A model generated the notes under the pieces. That model was not told where the DNA came from, made no database searches, and was given only the letters and a program-made list of their open reading frames with translations. Positions 24,201-36,762 of a DNA stretch of 64,000 nucleotides are shown piece after piece (position 1 is the first letter of the stretch; the number at the start of each line of letters is the position of its first letter). Both the position numbers and the translations under genes were made by a program. Source of the DNA: Cynocephalus volans (Eukaryota > Chordata > Mammalia > Dermoptera > Cynocephalidae); NCBI RefSeq assembly GCF_027409185.1, contig NC_084463.1, positions 49,780,907 to 49,844,906 of the forward strand, given 5' to 3'.

Positions 24201-25680
24201 AGGCCATGACGGCTGCAGCAGGGAGGAGGCAGCCCTGTGGGAGGCCGGGCACCAGCTGGGCACAGGATGCTACTTACCCACCTCCCATATGAGGGCTGCT
24301 GTGAGGTTTACTATCCATAAAGTGTGTGAAAATAAGCAAGTAGGTAGGTGAGATATTTAAAGACCAGGTGCAGTTAAATATGCCATCTTCCACTTTCACA
24401 GAGGCGACACCCCCACCTGATGCCCTCCAAAACACCAGCGTGTACAGTGTATATGAAGACTTTTTAGCCCCAGGTCTGTGTCCCTTGAGTTCATGGTGGA
24501 AGGTCTAGCCTCAGACTCAGTAGTAGAATTAAGCCACATGTATGGGAAAAGAAACCAAGGACAAGAGGTACATACTGATATCAATCAATACCTCTATGGG
24601 CATTTAATTCCAGAAAGTTGGCACAAGCCAAGCCCATACCAGGTGTTAAGAATGGGTTCCAGTCGGTGCCTGGGGCATGCTGGGGGTGATGGATTCCAGC
24701 CCCTGAACAAGCCCATGAAGTGGAGGGACCCCTACAGGATCCCAGCTGGCTTAGGTGACGTGTGGGTGCAGCTGTTGATGGGGACAAAGGCACAGGGTCT
24801 AGGCAGCACCTGTCAGTGCTCAGGGTGTTTAGTTGCTGCCACTATGACAAAGCACTTGGAAGAGCACTTGCTGTGTGTCAGAAACACCAGCTTTCAGATA
24901 AGAGCAATCCTCTGGGGACTTCGTGGCCAAGAACACTCCAATTTAGGCAGCTGGTGCCAATTTACTAATTGAAGTCACATCAATTTCCTCTGAGGGGCAA
25001 AGAAAACTGGACACTAACAGACCTGCTCCCCTTGGAATCACCCTCAACCCTTGACAAATCTGAAATAGTCTTTTAGGTTAACTTATAAATAACCCTTTCC
25101 CACAGTACTTTCTAAGGAGAAGCAAACAAAAAGTAATTTGCCAAAGATGAAATAACTTAATAAAATTTGAGCAGTAGACATAAAAGTAACTATTTCCAGA
25201 AATATTCTTCTATATATATCACTATTTTTTGTATGTGCAAGGAAGAAAGTCACTTATTGACATCTGCTTACTCCAGGGCTGAGACTAAAACACGAGTTCC
25301 ATTTAGAGAGAAGAATATGACAGGAGCAGATACAAAGCACTGCCTTTCCTCTCCACGGACCCTGAGCAATTGATCAACCCACTGATCTGAGGCCATGACA
25401 GGCTGATTGTGAGCTGTGGGCCTTTTCCTTCATATACAACTTTTCAGAGATAATTTATGCTACAAACAAGGGGCACTCCTAGTGTCACACTCCTCTACCC
25501 TACAGGATGAATTATTCTGCTAAACATGGCTTCATCTGTATTTCACAATTCTGTTCCCAGAGACTCATGGTTGGATATGACAGATCTACCTTGCGACAAC
25601 TCAGCAGGACTCCATGTCAGGGGGAGAAAAGGGGTGGGTATCAGATGTTCCTCATCACCACCCAGAAAGTTGGTGCTTAC
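21294..25680 (-). other. Intron between DIDO1-like exons M and N
   Basis: 4.4 kb of intronic sequence with no gene. No young retroelement was recognised. Short frames with no known domain occur on both strands. Confidence 0.5.
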
Positions 25681-25876
25681 CTGGTCCCTCAAAGGGCAAG
25701 AGTGAGGATGGAATAGGGTCCTTAGCACCCAGTGGGATGAGGTAGAGGTTCTTGATGTGCCTGGTCTTATTAGGTACAACACCAAAACGGCCACGACTGC
25801 TCAAGTAGGAGTAGAGAGAAACGTAGGCAACCTCTTCTTCCTCTGTCAGGGGGTGAAAGCGGATCAGACAGAGCTC
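25681..25876 (-). pseudogene. DIDO1P: DIDO1-like exon M: SPOC domain
   Basis: 196 bp, acceptor cattgtag and donor CCAG|GTAAGC. It encodes ELCLIRFHPLTEEEEVAYVS, LYSYLSSRGRFGVV and LYLIPLGAKDPIPSSLLPFE, the core of the SPOC domain. The segment is open and in phase with the last exon. Confidence 0.92.
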
Positions 25877-26770
25877 CTACAATGCAAACAGAGGACAGGG
25901 GAAAGCCTTCACCTGTGGCCATGCGAGGAAAGCATCTGCTTTAAAATTTGTACCCAAACCTCAAAAGTACAGCCTGAAATGGGAGATTTTAGCAATTCTG
26001 ATTTTGACTTTCATAGCCTTATTGTCCAACATTTGAAACAATGAGATAATGTAATAAAAGAAACTCACAATCAAGCATCCGACTTCCCGACTCAAATTTT
26101 GGTTTCAGCAGGAGACCCTTTAAAATGACTTCCACTCACAGCCTCGATTTCAGAGAACTGTCCTGTGAGAGGCACAGGCCATGTAAGGTGTAGGCTTAGC
26201 TGCGTCTGGAGCAACGTGTAAGCTTTCCCGCATGTACAGCGACTGTGGGCATGGTGAGCAGCTGCACGATCTGCAGCCATTCCCTGTGTGTCTCCACATG
26301 GGAGGGTTAAACTAGGCACAGGGTCTAAACCCTTTTGGGAATCTGATGGAAAACTGTACATACAGACACACGCAGCTGTAGCTAAACCTCAGGGGTTCCC
26401 AGAAAACCAAAACCCATTCAAGAGCCTAGGCTCGGTGCCTTTTGCCAGATCACCTCCAAATTCCCATTGTACTCCTTCAATCATAAAAAAATAAAAATGA
26501 AAATGAGGAAATAAAGTTTTTACATTTTTTTACTAAAATGCAATCATATGATTACAGTAAAGGAAAAAAAACCCTTCTATCACCATATTTCTCAAACACA
26601 CCATCACACAGGAATGTAACTATATAAACTTATTTTAACATTCACCTGAAAGTATCTAGTAAGTTGCAGGCTGACATGTCAAGTGTTAACCATCAAAATG
26701 AAACGTTAAAAAAGATGTTTAAATAAGCTCTATGTTCCATTGTTGCAGAGACTATACTATAAGCGGATAC

Positions 26771-26860
26771 CTTAGACACAGAAGACTTGAGTTCACCAAC
26801 ATAATCCCAAACCATCTTCGGTGCGATCCTCCCACCGATGTGAATTGTGTTGGGCAAGTC
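26771..26860 (-). pseudogene. DIDO1P: DIDO1-like exon L: SPOC domain
   Basis: 90 bp (30 codons), acceptor atttag and donor AAG|GTATCC. It encodes DLPNTIHIGGRIAPKMVWDY and VGELKSSVSK. The segment is open. Confidence 0.92.
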
Positions 26861-27120
26861 CTAAATAAAAAGTACTTTGAGTAAATCACCTGTGAAACTC
26901 TAGTGTTCAAAAAGAGACTAATATAGTAACATGAAGGCACCAAACAACCCAAAATTCAAGAAAACAACAATTCCAAGGAAAATGGTGATAACCGTATTAA
27001 ATACTGACTGGTGAACTACCATCCAGGATTACAAGCTCCCAAACCCAAAGGTGGTGTAATAAACTTCTGACAAACAGCATTGTTTAGAAAATGCTGCCCA
27101 ACCTTTTTACGTTATCTTTT

Positions 27121-27149
27121 GTGAACACACACACACACACACACACACA
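27121..27149 (+). repeat. (AC)n microsatellite
   Basis: About 14 AC units in the intron between exons K and L. Confidence 0.9.
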
Positions 27150-27340
27150 TACAGTAATGATTCAGTTATTACCAGGATAACTGACTTGCCACTCCTTCCC
27201 AAGGTCATAAATTCTAGTGCCATCTTTGTTAACTTTGAAAAATGAAAGACCTATCAGGGGGATACACCTGCCACACACACTATGCAGGTTACAGACGCCT
27301 GGCCATGCTGGTGGCTGGGCACACACGTGTGGTAAATGCC

Positions 27341-27373
27341 CTTGCTAAACAGATCACTGCTAAACAGATCACT
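27341..27373 (+). repeat. Short tandem duplication
   Basis: gctaaacagatcact occurs twice in immediate succession within the intron between exons K and L, a slippage product. Confidence 0.85.
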
Positions 27374-27576
27374 GGGCTGCCCAAGTGCTCAGTCAAATTT
27401 CTGCTCTGTGCAAACTGCATGACCTGCTGACCCACTATGGCAACCATTATCTTGCCTTTGGAGGTATTTAAGTACCCAGGCAACCAGCGTAAGAGTGTCA
27501 CATGTCTGCCTGTAGTAGAGGAACTCCTGTGAAAGACACATACACACAAGCACACACACATACTTTTGGTACTAAC

Positions 27577-27730
27577 CTCACTGAGATAATCAAAACACCC
27601 AGAGACAGGATATGCCTTAGTGACAAATTTTGCTACACTTTTCATGTTAATAAATCCTTTCCAAATGGTGCTGAGTTGAGATAAAAAGTGGGTCGTATCT
27701 CCTTCTGGAGAGGAACGTGACTCTGAGACA
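27577..27730 (-). pseudogene. DIDO1P: DIDO1-like exon K: start of the SPOC domain
   Basis: 154 bp, acceptor tttacag and donor GAG|GTTAGT. It encodes SVSESRSSPEGDTTHFLSQL, STIWKGFINMKSVAKFVTKA and YPVSGCFDYLSE, the beginning of the SPOC domain. It is open and very well conserved. Confidence 0.93.
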
Positions 27731-28022
27731 CTGTAAAACAAAACCATGAAAAATAAGGAAATCTCTCTTGTACAATTAGAATTTCAAAACAATGAAGACC
27801 GTGTGTTTAAAAGTAAAAGTGAATTCCTACAAGTTTTGGTAGCTTACTTTTGCCAATAAATGCTTTAATCATAATGATATAAATAGACATTTTGGTAAGA
27901 GAAGAACAAACTGAATTGTATTTCTGAGTAAAACTCAGAGTTGAAATCACCAATTGCCTTTCCGTTCATTAGTTCAAAAGAAAACTTCATTGGCTCTTTC
28001 AGACTATATCTGAAATACACAC

Positions 28023-28514
28023 CTGATATTCTGTGATGGAACTGACAAGGGGATGAGGACAGCTTAGCCAGTATGAACCTGGGCACCGCCAAAGAAGTCA
28101 AAGCAGGCATCAGTGTGTCTTGTTTGGTTTCTACCACATGGGCACTGTCTGGCTGGGCTGGTATGGAGGCTGTCACTGTGCATGATCCACTTGGACCAGT
28201 CCTGGAGTCCCAGCTGGACATAGTGACAGTGGTGACCACTGCATCCCCACGGCCTTCCACTGGGGAGAGCTCAAGAATGACATCTCCTGGGGGCCCAGGG
28301 AAATACTTTCTCTCCAGGTTTGAATGAGAAGCTCTTTCCAGGTCTGGCTTAGAAGCATTTCTGGGCAGAGTTCCTGGTGTTTCTTCATCAGCTGAGTTAG
28401 GAACTGGATCAGATGGAGAGCTGACACACTTGGATTTTAAGTCTTCTTTCTTAGCAGAAGCCAACAATTTCTTTTTTTTCAGAGGTGGCTCATCTTCTGA
28501 TGAGGAAATCTGAC
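28023..28514 (-). pseudogene. DIDO1P: DIDO1-like exon J, frameshifted near its end
   Basis: 492 bp, acceptor acctcag and donor ATCAG|GTGTGT. It encodes SSSEDEPPLKKKKLLASAKK, YFPGPPGD and VVTTVTMSSWDSRTGPS, then ILAKLSSSP. The last codons (LSVPSQNIS) match DIDO1 only after a frame change at about 28050, so several residues and the frame are lost there. The length does not fit the splice phases. Confidence 0.88.
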
Positions 28515-28754
28515 CTGAGGTAGATGAGGAAAGACATGGTGAGAAATCTGACACATCCAAGAGCACAGCGTGCTCATGAGCAGGTAATTGCTTACGAGAA
28601 CCCAAAAGCAACAATGCAAAGAGAGAAGCTAACTTCATAAACTCCAGTAATCCATTCTACCCCCCTCCCTTTTTTTTTGGTTTAACATCGCATTTGGAAG
28701 GATTAGTGATTTTAAGCAAAATCCAGTTTAATGGGATCCCAAAATTATGCTCAC

Positions 28755-28890
28755 CGGTACAGATTTTACAATTTAGATTAAAAAGATGCGCCTCATGCTG
28801 GCTTCTTGTGTCTTTCAACAAACTGCTACGGACATCCAGAAGGGGCTGGGGGCTTTTTTCAGGGTCAGTTTGTACTGATTCTTGCTGTTC
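28755..28890 (-). pseudogene. DIDO1P: DIDO1-like exon I
   Basis: 136 bp, donor ACCG|GTGAGC. The best-matching frame encodes EQQESVQTDPEKS, PLLDVRSSLLKDTRSQHEAH and LFNLNCKICTG. The acceptor is a T-rich tract ending tttgag. The T-rich context and phase suggest that the acceptor or first bases have changed. Confidence 0.85.
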
Positions 28891-29154
28891 CTCAAAGAAA
28901 AAAAAAAGGTAGGTAATTTATTTTCCAATGCCATTTCCAAATTAACAGCACACGTGAAAAAAGGTGGATGTGATTAAGAAGCACTACAAGAAAAAAAAGG
29001 ACCACTGGATACAAGTATTTGAGAAGTAATGAAATTATATATATTTGTTATAAGCTCAGTGTCCTGCCCAATAATTTAAGACACCTAAAAACATTTGGAA
29101 TGGAGAAATTTTACTCTACCATTTCTGAACTTCGAAAATACCAAATGCTCACAC

Positions 29155-29259
29155 CTAAGTCTGACATGGGTGTAGAATCTTTTATACTGGGAATGGTTTC
29201 CTGTTTTTAATGTCAGTCTTTTTGCCTTCATGGCACAATTTAGTTCTGGATTCTATCAC
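29155..29259 (-). pseudogene. DIDO1P: DIDO1-like exon H, frameshifted
   Basis: The acceptor tattttag and a GT donor (TTAG|GTGTGAGC) are present. It begins VIESRTKLCHEGKKTD and then runs to a stop near 29185. The second half (ETIPSIKDSTPMSDL) matches DIDO1 only in another frame, so an indel lies near 29200-29210. The phase to the next exon also looks disturbed. Confidence 0.82.
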
Positions 29260-29402
29260 CTAAAATAAAAAAGACAAAAATCAAGCCCTCCACCTTGTTT
29301 TCCAGGAGGAAAGCATATCACTCCTGCAAACAGTGTATTATTTGACTTCTGGTAAAGTTAAGTCTCTGGTATCTGAAGCAGCCATTCTAAGTCAGTACTC
29401 AC

Positions 29403-29519
29403 AGATGTCATCAGTTTCTCTTTCCTCTGGGAAATTTCCTTAGATCCAAGTTCTTCTGGCTTCATTCTCACAAGTTTTGCCAAAGAGATTTCTCCACGCA
29501 AAACACGACGGAAGAGTCC
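29403..29519 (-). pseudogene. DIDO1P: DIDO1-like exon G: end of the TFIIS-like domain
   Basis: 117 bp (39 codons), acceptor tttatag and donor TCT|GTGAGT. It encodes GLFRRVLRGEISLAKLVRMK and PEELGSKEISQRKEK. The segment is open. Confidence 0.9.
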
Positions 29520-30673
29520 CTATAAAGAAACATCATTCATTCATTCATCCATTCATTCAAACAATATCTGTGTGTGTTAATGTGGAGGCTACGGAAAAAA
29601 CAAAGCAGCACAAGAAGCTCTGCCTGGAGGTTCAAGGACCACTGGACAAAAACCAAAGCTTTCAATGGAGGGCTGCACTGCACAGAGCCCTGCAGAGGCA
29701 CGACCTCACCTGCCTCCCAAAGCAGTCCCTTGAGAGCATGTGCCAGGCCGCCCAGCTGAGAGCAAATGGAGGCACAGAAAACATGCGTTTCAAAGTCAAG
29801 CAAGGCCCATGTTGCACTGATTCTTCTTTAAAAAATAAAAAGTCACCTCCGCAGGAAAAACAAAATCATGTACACAATTTGGAATACAGGTCAGAAATAT
29901 ACAGTATTAGGAATACAGACAGGAAGAAATGACTTGTGCTGGGGGGCTGTTAACCACGCTGAGACGCAGAGTATCTGTCCCTGGTTCTACTGCACAGCTA
30001 AGAGCTCAGAGAGTGACACAGAGGACCAGAAGACTGGGAGCCCTGGAGGCAGGAGGCAAGAGACTGTACCAGACGTGCAGCTCAGCCTTCTCAGATTTCA
30101 TTTCCATTTTCATCGCAGGAGAACAACCCCCACTCCACGGCTGCTATGATAACTGAGCTGCCCTGCAGCACCCGTCGAAATGATGAGAACTGGAGGGGCT
30201 GTTCCTTATTATTACTGTGAAGTAGCCCAAATTGTCGGGCTCACTCAAGTGATGATGAGAGAAAAGAAAATAAGGCAGAAAAGGCTGTCTGCAGCCAGAA
30301 TATGGACACACCCATATTCTAGATTAAAGAATCTGTACTTTACTTTAGAGCCAATGAAGGGATGGGCATGTGATTTGGCACTGCAATGTTTAGAAAAGGC
30401 TAATCTGGTGAAATAAAAGATGAACTTCAGCCAGTGAGATCCCTGACAAGAGTCCACTTAAGGTAGGGAACAGAAAGATCCGCAAGTAACACCAAGTACA
30501 TGGGGGCATACAGAAGTGTCACAGAGGATAAAAATACTTTCTAACGTTCATGGAAAGAATATAAATGTTGCAAATGCTCTTTGATGTATTACTGTGAAAC
30601 TCAGCGAATAGAAAACACACACCAAGTTTCCTTCTGCGTCAGGAATATTGCAGTACACAGAGATCACACACAC
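29520..30673 (-). other. Intron between DIDO1-like exons F and G
   Basis: About 1.15 kb. No exon-like or repeat sequence was recognised apart from a short (ATTC)n at 29535-29560. An open frame at 29477-29932 has no known domain. Confidence 0.45.
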
Positions 30674-30833
30674 CTGATTTTTAGGATCCTTGAGGTTGAA
30701 CAGGAGGCTGCGGTATTTTCTCATGTAGCGAATATCTGTAACTTGAAACAAGTTAAACATTTCCTTCTCCAGATGAAGGGCGATGTTTCCTACTTCTTTC
30801 TCTGTCATGATTAAGTCATCACTGTCACTGACT
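30674..30833 (-). pseudogene. DIDO1P: DIDO1-like exon F: TFIIS central-like domain
   Basis: 160 bp. The frame encodes DSDDLIMTEKEVGNIALH, EKEMFNLFQVTD and KYRSLLFNLKDPKNQ, the highly conserved core of the TFIIS central-like domain. The acceptor (ccattcag) and donor (CAG|GTGTGT) are canonical, and the exon has no stop. Confidence 0.93.
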
Positions 30834-30972
30834 CTGAATGGAATGAAAAAGAAACTACATAAAACCCTTGAATTTGGATACATTACATTTTTGAAACAGT
30901 GGGGCAATCTCAAAATGATCACGCCATACATGGAAGAGCTTCCACAAATAAAAGCCAAGGACAACAGCCCAC

Positions 30973-31417
30973 CTTTTCCACAAAATCTCTTTCAAGGAGC
31001 ATCTTATATTCTGCCGAATTTGTGAACTGGGCTGTGACTGGGCAAGGCTCCAGGTCCCAAGGTGTCCTGGGACTGGAGAGGCCACAGGAAGAGAAGTTGT
31101 TACCGGCTTCCCAATGGCTCCAACCAAAGCAGCAGATCCAGGGAACTGTCTGGAAACCACCGTCTGCCTGACAGCAGAAGTGCCACATGATGGGGTGCCC
31201 GAGAGCCACGGCTTTTGTGAGATGGTGCCCTTGAAGCTAGAGGGTGCCTTTTTAATGGCCGGTTTGGCTGCTGCCACATTAGCAAATGGAGGAGACATCT
31301 TTGGAGCGAGATGTCTTGGTGATGGTCGTTTGCCCACCAAGCAGCCCGGGCAGGCTTTTCTGTTTGAGGCCGAGGCCACCACGGCCTTCTCCTCTGCTCT
31401 TCCGTCTGCCTTCCTGG
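30973..31417 (-). pseudogene. DIDO1P: DIDO1-like exon E
   Basis: 445 bp, consistent with its splice phases (2 + 441 + 2). It encodes an alanine/serine/proline-rich linker with FANVAAAKPAIKK, FPGSAALVGAIGKP and a conserved end SQIRQNIRCSLKEILWKR, the beginning of the TFIIS central-like domain. The frame is open. Donor is AG|GTGGGC. Confidence 0.9.
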
Positions 31418-32349
31418 CTGCAAGAGAGAGCACAGGTGTGCAGGTGACACAGGAGAACAGGCTTCAAAGCACGCCCACCCTTAACTAGCAAGAGCTTACT
31501 AGGCATTACTGAATACGATACATCTAGAAAAAAGGATTTTTAAAATCTTAAAATTCAGAAAAGAAGCATAATTAAGGGCTGTCAGCAGTATTTATGATAG
31601 TGACTATGGGTTATTTCAGATAGAAAAATGCTTTATTATTTTATTATATTAAAGCTTTTACTTCGACCAACAAGCTTCATAATCAAAGACTCAATTTACT
31701 CCTCAGTTGAGCTTTAAAACTGAAAGACAAACTTCATTTTACCAAAAAAACAAACAAAAATACCCTACACATAGGTTTGGGATAGCACTACAGAATTCAA
31801 GTGCGATTTTTTTGTAAACTTGAGTTTCAAAACTCTTTTCAGGAAGGGTAAACAGACGAGTGCTCTATCCATGCACATTCAACCCAAAGTGGACCTCTGT
31901 GGCAACCACATCTGAGCGGGGGTGGGTGGTTTCACATGCCACATTGTCCTACTAGACGAGTCACTTGGAGGTGATGCCATTAATGAAATATGGAAAGGTG
32001 AGAGGAATTTGCAAGATGGGGAAAGTCAATCATGTTTCCATACTAAGAATTGGCAACCAACAATATAATAATGTTGCTGTTTAAATGTCCCCCTTTAAAG
32101 CCCTCTAGTCATTATTCAATTAACGTGGTAAACAGTAAATTAGTGCTTTTAATTAAAACAAGGATTATAGTCAAAAGCTCAAAAAAAACCCTCAAAAGCC
32201 CCCAACTTGCACAAAAACCTTTACATGCCAGGAAAGAACCCATTGCATTAAAATCCTATATAGTCCACCAGAATTCAAAGATCAGCACTGCAACCCCTCA
32301 GCTAGGCAGGGGCTCTGGTGCAGACTCCAGTGGATGATGCTTGTTTGGC

Positions 32350-33115
32350 AACAGTACATGAAAAAATGCTCAGCATCACTAGTCATCAGAAAAATTCAAA
32401 TCAAAACCACACTGAGATATCATCTCACTCCAGTTAGACTGACCATTATTAAAAAGACCATTAACAACAATTGCTACTGAGGATATGGGGAAAGGAGAAC
32501 TCTGCTACAACGTTGGTGGGGCTGTAAATTAGCACAGCCACTATGGAAAACAGCAAAGAAGCTTCCTCAAATACAGACAGCACTACCATATGATCCAGCA
32601 ATCCCACTACTGTATATATATCCAAAGAAATGGAAATCACTTCAAAAGGTTACCTGCACTCCCATGTTCACTGCAGCTCTATTTACAATAGCCAAAATAT
32701 AGAACCAACCTCCTGCCCATCAACAGATGACTGGATAAGGAAAATATGATACATGTACACAATGGAATACTACACAGCTATAAAAAATGAAGGAAATTCT
32801 GCCATTTGTAACAACCTGGATGAGTCTGGAGAAAATTATGATGCGTGAAATAAGCCAGACAAGGATAGATAAATACCACATGCTCTCACTTATAACTAGG
32901 TGCTAAGAAAGAAAGAAACATAGAAGCAAAGTAACAAAGAAACAGAAAAGACTACAATTACTTGAACTTTCAGAAGGACAGAAGAAACCAATGGTTATTA
33001 GAGATGGGGGGACGGAGGGAGGGAGGGAGTTTGGGGCATGATGGGTCAGGTAAAGGGCATAAAGAAAAATCATGATTTGTAATAATGAATATGCTAATAA
33101 CAATATTTTTAAAAG
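32350..33115 (+). mobile_element. L1 3'-end fragment in intron, plus strand
   Basis: It starts in the ORF2 C-terminal region (catgaaaaaatgctcagcatc at 32357). It passes through the actccagttag, ggtggggctgtaaa, ccagcaatcccact and acaatggaatactacacagc-type landmarks, and ends in a 3' UTR with an A-rich tail near 33110. Several differences and frame breaks make it older than the copy at 14.57 kb. It lies in the large intron between exons D and E. Confidence 0.85.
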
Positions 33116-36060
33116 TAAGACACTTTAAATACAAAAAGAATGTCATTATTGGCTTTCAAGAAAATTCCAGCTATGTGGATTACATTAAGAACCAGCTGTC
33201 AAGCTAAATCCTTTATCAGAACAAATTTTGATATTTCTTCAAATTGGGAGGATAATGCTGGTTTAGATTTACAATGTCTGGTTACTCCCAGCCTCATTTA
33301 TTTGTCACTGACAAGTCTGGGAGAGACAGAGAAAATGGCTTATGCAACTCGTAAAAAAAACACAGACACACCCTCCACCACCAGCTTTAAATTTCTACAA
33401 AACGATCATGGGATCTGGTATTCTACCATATGTTTGTTTTATTAAAGGAAATTTGCTCATGATTTCAATGCAATGTTCTTCTGGAGCCAATGCCAGAATT
33501 TATCCTTGAGGACACATGTTCTCCTGGATCCATTTCACACTGTGCCTGGCCACCTGTGTGGCACACACACATGAGCGGGAGGACAAGGCTTTCAGATGGG
33601 GAACTCACACAAGCAATTATCTGGGTTTACGTCTGCAGGCTATTTAGGTTTTCCTTTTCAACTCCCACAGCTAGAATTAAACTGCAGAAATCTGTTTTCT
33701 ACGTAAAATCTGTTCACATCCCAAATGTTTTAAGTTACTTAACAAGACTTTAGGGAGTCCAATATACTGGGAATTGTGCCTGTAAATATAAAGACCAGGC
33801 ACTTCCATTTCAAAATTGCAATAAAGCAGAAATACGTTAGAAAAGAATTTTCAGCCCACTTCATGCCTTGAGTAATGGGGGGTAAACGGTGGAAACAAAG
33901 AGAGGCAATATGGAAGCAAACAGATATAAAAACACAAGAGAAACACCGTTTTCTTGGGGAGAACTAAAAAGCAAACTGTGTCTGTAAACTAAGGAAATTA
34001 TACAGAAATCCACCCCCCCAAAATTTACAAAAATTGCATGTTAATCGCATCACCTTGAGAATGTGAAGGATACTTTAACAGGCAGGGCACCTCCTTAAGC
34101 AGGAGCAGAGAGCTTCCTGCATAGCAAGGCCCAGTTCACTGAGCAGCTATACCTGTGCCCACACACCGAGGGCAGCACCAGCCATGTGGGAGCAGAGGAT
34201 GTTGTCAAGGCCACCTCCACAAGCAGCAGCAATGCTCAGCTCTACACCACAGGACTTCTCACAATGTACACAGTCACACAGACTGGAAATGGACCCGATA
34301 TCAGCCTCAGGAACCCCGCCCCCTGAAAGCATTTCTGCAGCCAGTCAGGGAGACAAGGGTCTTCATGGGGTGCAGTTATGATGGGCTGTGTGCATGCTGC
34401 CCCCTCCCACTCTATCTGTCAGGACTCAGAGGATGTACCCTGCTACCAAAAAGTCAGAGATGTTTGGTGGGAGAGAGAGGCAGAGGCACATTGAACTTGA
34501 ATTATTTTACCCATGACCCTACTCTCCTCCCAATCATCATTTGGAAAAATGACATTTCTGGGGAAACAGAAAATGATCACAAGCAAGTAGCTAAAATGTA
34601 TGTCCCTTATAAATTTGAGATATCAATCAATTTCAATTTTGAGATGTAGAGATGTGCTGGGAAGGTTAATTAGCCATATCAGTGTCAGTGAAAAGCTGAT
34701 GGAAGAAGTGGGAAAGGCCAAAGGAGAAAACCTATGAGTACAGAAATTACCCTCTCTGATCTGGACTTCCATCCATCCCTGTCCCCTCTCAAAAGGTGAG
34801 TGAAGTAGGAGATTACTTCCCCATCTTTTCCTCTCTCCAATGTGCACTGTCTCCGCAACCCCCACACTTGGAGTCTTGGGGTCTGCTCTCCAATTCTGGT
34901 CAATACAGAGAAAAACTAACTGAACTGAAATTAATCATCCAAATTATCTCTTCTGTGGTTATTTATACCCCTCAGTTTTTCTTTCCTTTACTGTTAAGTG
35001 CATATAATCAATTTAATTAAAGTACTTTAGCAGAATATTAAAAATTGACTGCTCCAATCCCTTTCACAGATATGGGATACTTATTTTAACATCTGTTCAT
35101 TGGCTCTAAAAGTGCTGTTTTGCACAGGTGCTATAATTGGATGAACATATGAGACATGCTATTTGCTGGCTTGAAATTCTCAGCTCAAACAAGCTAAGGT
35201 GTATGGAGATTCATTATAACACAGTAACAGGTTAACTCAATTGGGATTCCATTTCTTAGGTCTTGGGCTGCTTACATAACCAAAAGGAATTACTTTTTTA
35301 TATACATATATAGACCACAATAGATCTAGCACCTACCTACACAAGTACCGCCCCGCCAAGTGATGTGTTCAAAGGACAATAAAAAGGAAAACACAGAACA
35401 CATTTATAATCCTGAAATCTAGGGCTATTTAATCTTTTTGGTGTTTATTTTATAAGGTACAAAATGCACTATGAACACCATAAATGAGAACTGATTTGAC
35501 CATAGTTTTATGATAGAATAAAATGTATCAGATGGATTGAATTTAAATTTTTAATTTAACGGTGCAGCATTAGTCTGAGAAACAAGATGCATGACCGAAT
35601 CAACAAGCTGCATGATCTAATCGGGTTTAATGGATCTATTTGGAATATCCTCATTACATTAATTTGAAATGCATGCCAGGGTATGACCTTTAATAGTCTG
35701 ATCTTTAATAATAGCTTAAGAGATGAGCCAGGAAACCAGTCACACTTAGAATTCTCAGCACTTTCTCTTTAGTGAGGACACCCTGAGGTTCCACATGGGC
35801 AAGCACACCCCTCACTCACTGTGGGATCTACAGAGCAGCAGTAAATGCCCTTCAAAATTCAAATGCATGTTATCTGGGTGTGTAGTATATGAGTAGGACA
35901 TGAAAAAACTCCCACCTGTCCAGTCAGAGATAAACTTAACTCCTGAAAAGCATACCTAAGTCGAATACCAGATGCAACACTAATTTGCAGAGGTTCCCAA
36001 AACATATAAAAAAAAGTGCTGATTTTATGTGCTGAGATTGGATCATGTGGGAAAACTTAA
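33116..36060 (-). other. Intron sequence without recognised features
   Basis: Part of the intron between DIDO1-like exons D and E. No gene was identified and reading frames are short. Confidence 0.4.
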
Positions 36061-36145
36061 GTTTTTTTTTTTTTTTTTTTTTTTTTCCGTGACCGGCACT
36101 CAGCCAGTGAGTGCACCGGTCAGTCCTATATAGGATCCGAAGTTT
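36061..36145 (-). mobile_element. 5'-truncated SINE with tail hairpin, minus strand
   Basis: A poly(T) of about 26 bases on the plus strand is followed by ccgtgaccggcactcagcca and the sequence up to ctatataggatccga. This is the reverse complement of the 3' half of the family seen complete at 43643 and 56164. The tRNA head is missing. Confidence 0.85.
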
Positions 36146-36548
36146 TATATGGGCTGTAAGAAGACTAACTGATATTTGGACAATGAGGACTTTTAAATGC
36201 TGGGCAGTCTATCTATTCAGATTTTGCTGAAGACAATACAAATGCTTATCAGAGCCTGATAAGGAAAACAGATTTAAAAACTTAATCATCAAGGTGAAAC
36301 ATTTACTAATGAGGTTTGTACACCTTTTTGGAAAACACTGACTGGAAGTCCCAAGAGATTAGAGATAGATCCTCAGTGTCAGGAGGCATCTTGCACATGG
36401 GCATTCCCTTCCAGCACTGATGGTGCAGCCAGTGTTTATGATCAGCATTAAAACACAACTGCAACCCCCAGTCCTGCACAGGCTCAGGAAATGGCTATCT
36501 GGAGAGAGTGGGAGGGGTCCAGGAGGCCAGCCCCCAGGTGATACATAC

Positions 36549-36762
36549 GTTTGCACAACAATGATGACAAGACAGTGGAAGTCTTTTCCAGCTTTACTGC
36601 ACTGTAATTCTGGTTGCTTGCCCAGGATGGCATGCTGCTTTCACAAGTTGTCTCCTTCCTGAGGGATTTGCTCCTAGAAAAAGCCACCACCGCCTTCTTC
36701 ACTGTGCCTTCTTTTTTTTCTGGAGCTGGTCTCTTGTGCAGAGAAGAGCTTTTAATGCCTCC
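36549..36762 (-). pseudogene. DIDO1P: DIDO1-like exon D
   Basis: 214 bp, acceptor ttatccag and donor AAAC|GTATGT. It encodes SSSLHKRPAPEKKEGTVKKA, then ESSMPSWASNQNYSAVK. The segment is open and its phase matches the next exon (C|CC). Confidence 0.88.

Noticed and set aside
22552..24972. Short ORFs in the intron between exons M and N as hidden exons
   Set aside because: None shows DIDO1-like or other recognisable sequence and none has paired splice sites in phase.
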